A stretch of 33,218 nt of DNA from Chromera velia (lineage: Eukaryota > Sar > Chromeraceae): contig JAHBMJ010001649.1 in NCBI GenBank assembly GCA_018398765.1, positions 13,242 to 46,459 on the forward strand. The letters run 5' to 3'. The translations under genes and the position numbers were made by a program. Positions 33,208 to 33,218 of this stretch are shown here, one piece after another. Under the pieces are notes generated by a model that was not told the DNA's origin, did no database searches, and worked only from the letters and a program-made list of their open reading frames with translations. Each line of letters starts with the position of its first letter. Positions within the stretch are counted from its first letter, which is position 1.

Positions 33208-33218
33208 ATAGACATATG
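33084..33218 (-). other. SEL1L intron at the window edge
   Basis: A CTCTGTCTCTGCAG acceptor ends at 33084 on the minus strand. Upstream of it lies a (CT)n run (33169-33205 as GA on +). The donor is outside the window. Confidence 0.7.

Overview
The window is nuclear DNA from a eukaryote with intron-dense genes, GC-rich exons and very abundant simple repeats in introns and spacers. An alveolate alga such as a chromerid fits best: it would explain a complete mitochondrial HslV next to ordinary eukaryotic PAT1 and SEL1L genes, and long low-complexity insertions in every protein. That taxonomic placement is inference.

Layout. Positions 480-10289 (+) hold a 16-exon gene for the mRNA-decapping activator PAT1. 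All exon phases join and give 1931 codons plus a stop. Positions 10290-12353 are an AT-rich spacer and a compound GT/GA minisatellite. Positions 12354-13001 (-) hold an intronless gene for a small three-helix membrane protein resembling DUF3592 proteins. Positions 13357-19061 are repeat territory. A 53-bp satellite array (five units) is followed by an old, non-autonomous LTR retroelement (13628-17693) with two roughly 570-bp LTRs, a primer-binding site, a purine tract and a broken gag-like frame. A 1.1-kb terminal-inverted-repeat element with an 11-bp target duplication sits inside that gag. Diverged satellite copies lie beyond the 3' LTR.

Positions 19062-23193 (-) hold a 10-exon gene for mitochondrial HslV (347 residues), the threonine-protease partner of the HslU ATPase. 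It has an N-terminal presequence and an unusual acidic, serine-rich tail of about 106 residues. Two of its introns carry a 290-bp GAAA/TTTC tract and a (CA)n tract. Positions 23194-28621 are a spacer with a 416-bp near-perfect palindrome, two decayed coding-like stretches on the + strand, one weak coding-like stretch on the - strand, microsatellites and AT-rich DNA. Positions 28622-33083 (-) hold the last seven exons of a SEL1L/HRD3 gene of ER-associated degradation. It covers the last Sel1 repeats, a membrane anchor and a long tail, and its 5' part lies beyond the right edge.

The intact genes serve separate housekeeping jobs (mRNA decapping, mitochondrial proteolysis, ER protein disposal). 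I see no operon-like or defence-like system. The most novel material is the nested mobile element, the long palindrome, the lineage-specific insertions in otherwise well-known proteins, and GT-rich tracts next to several 3' splice sites.
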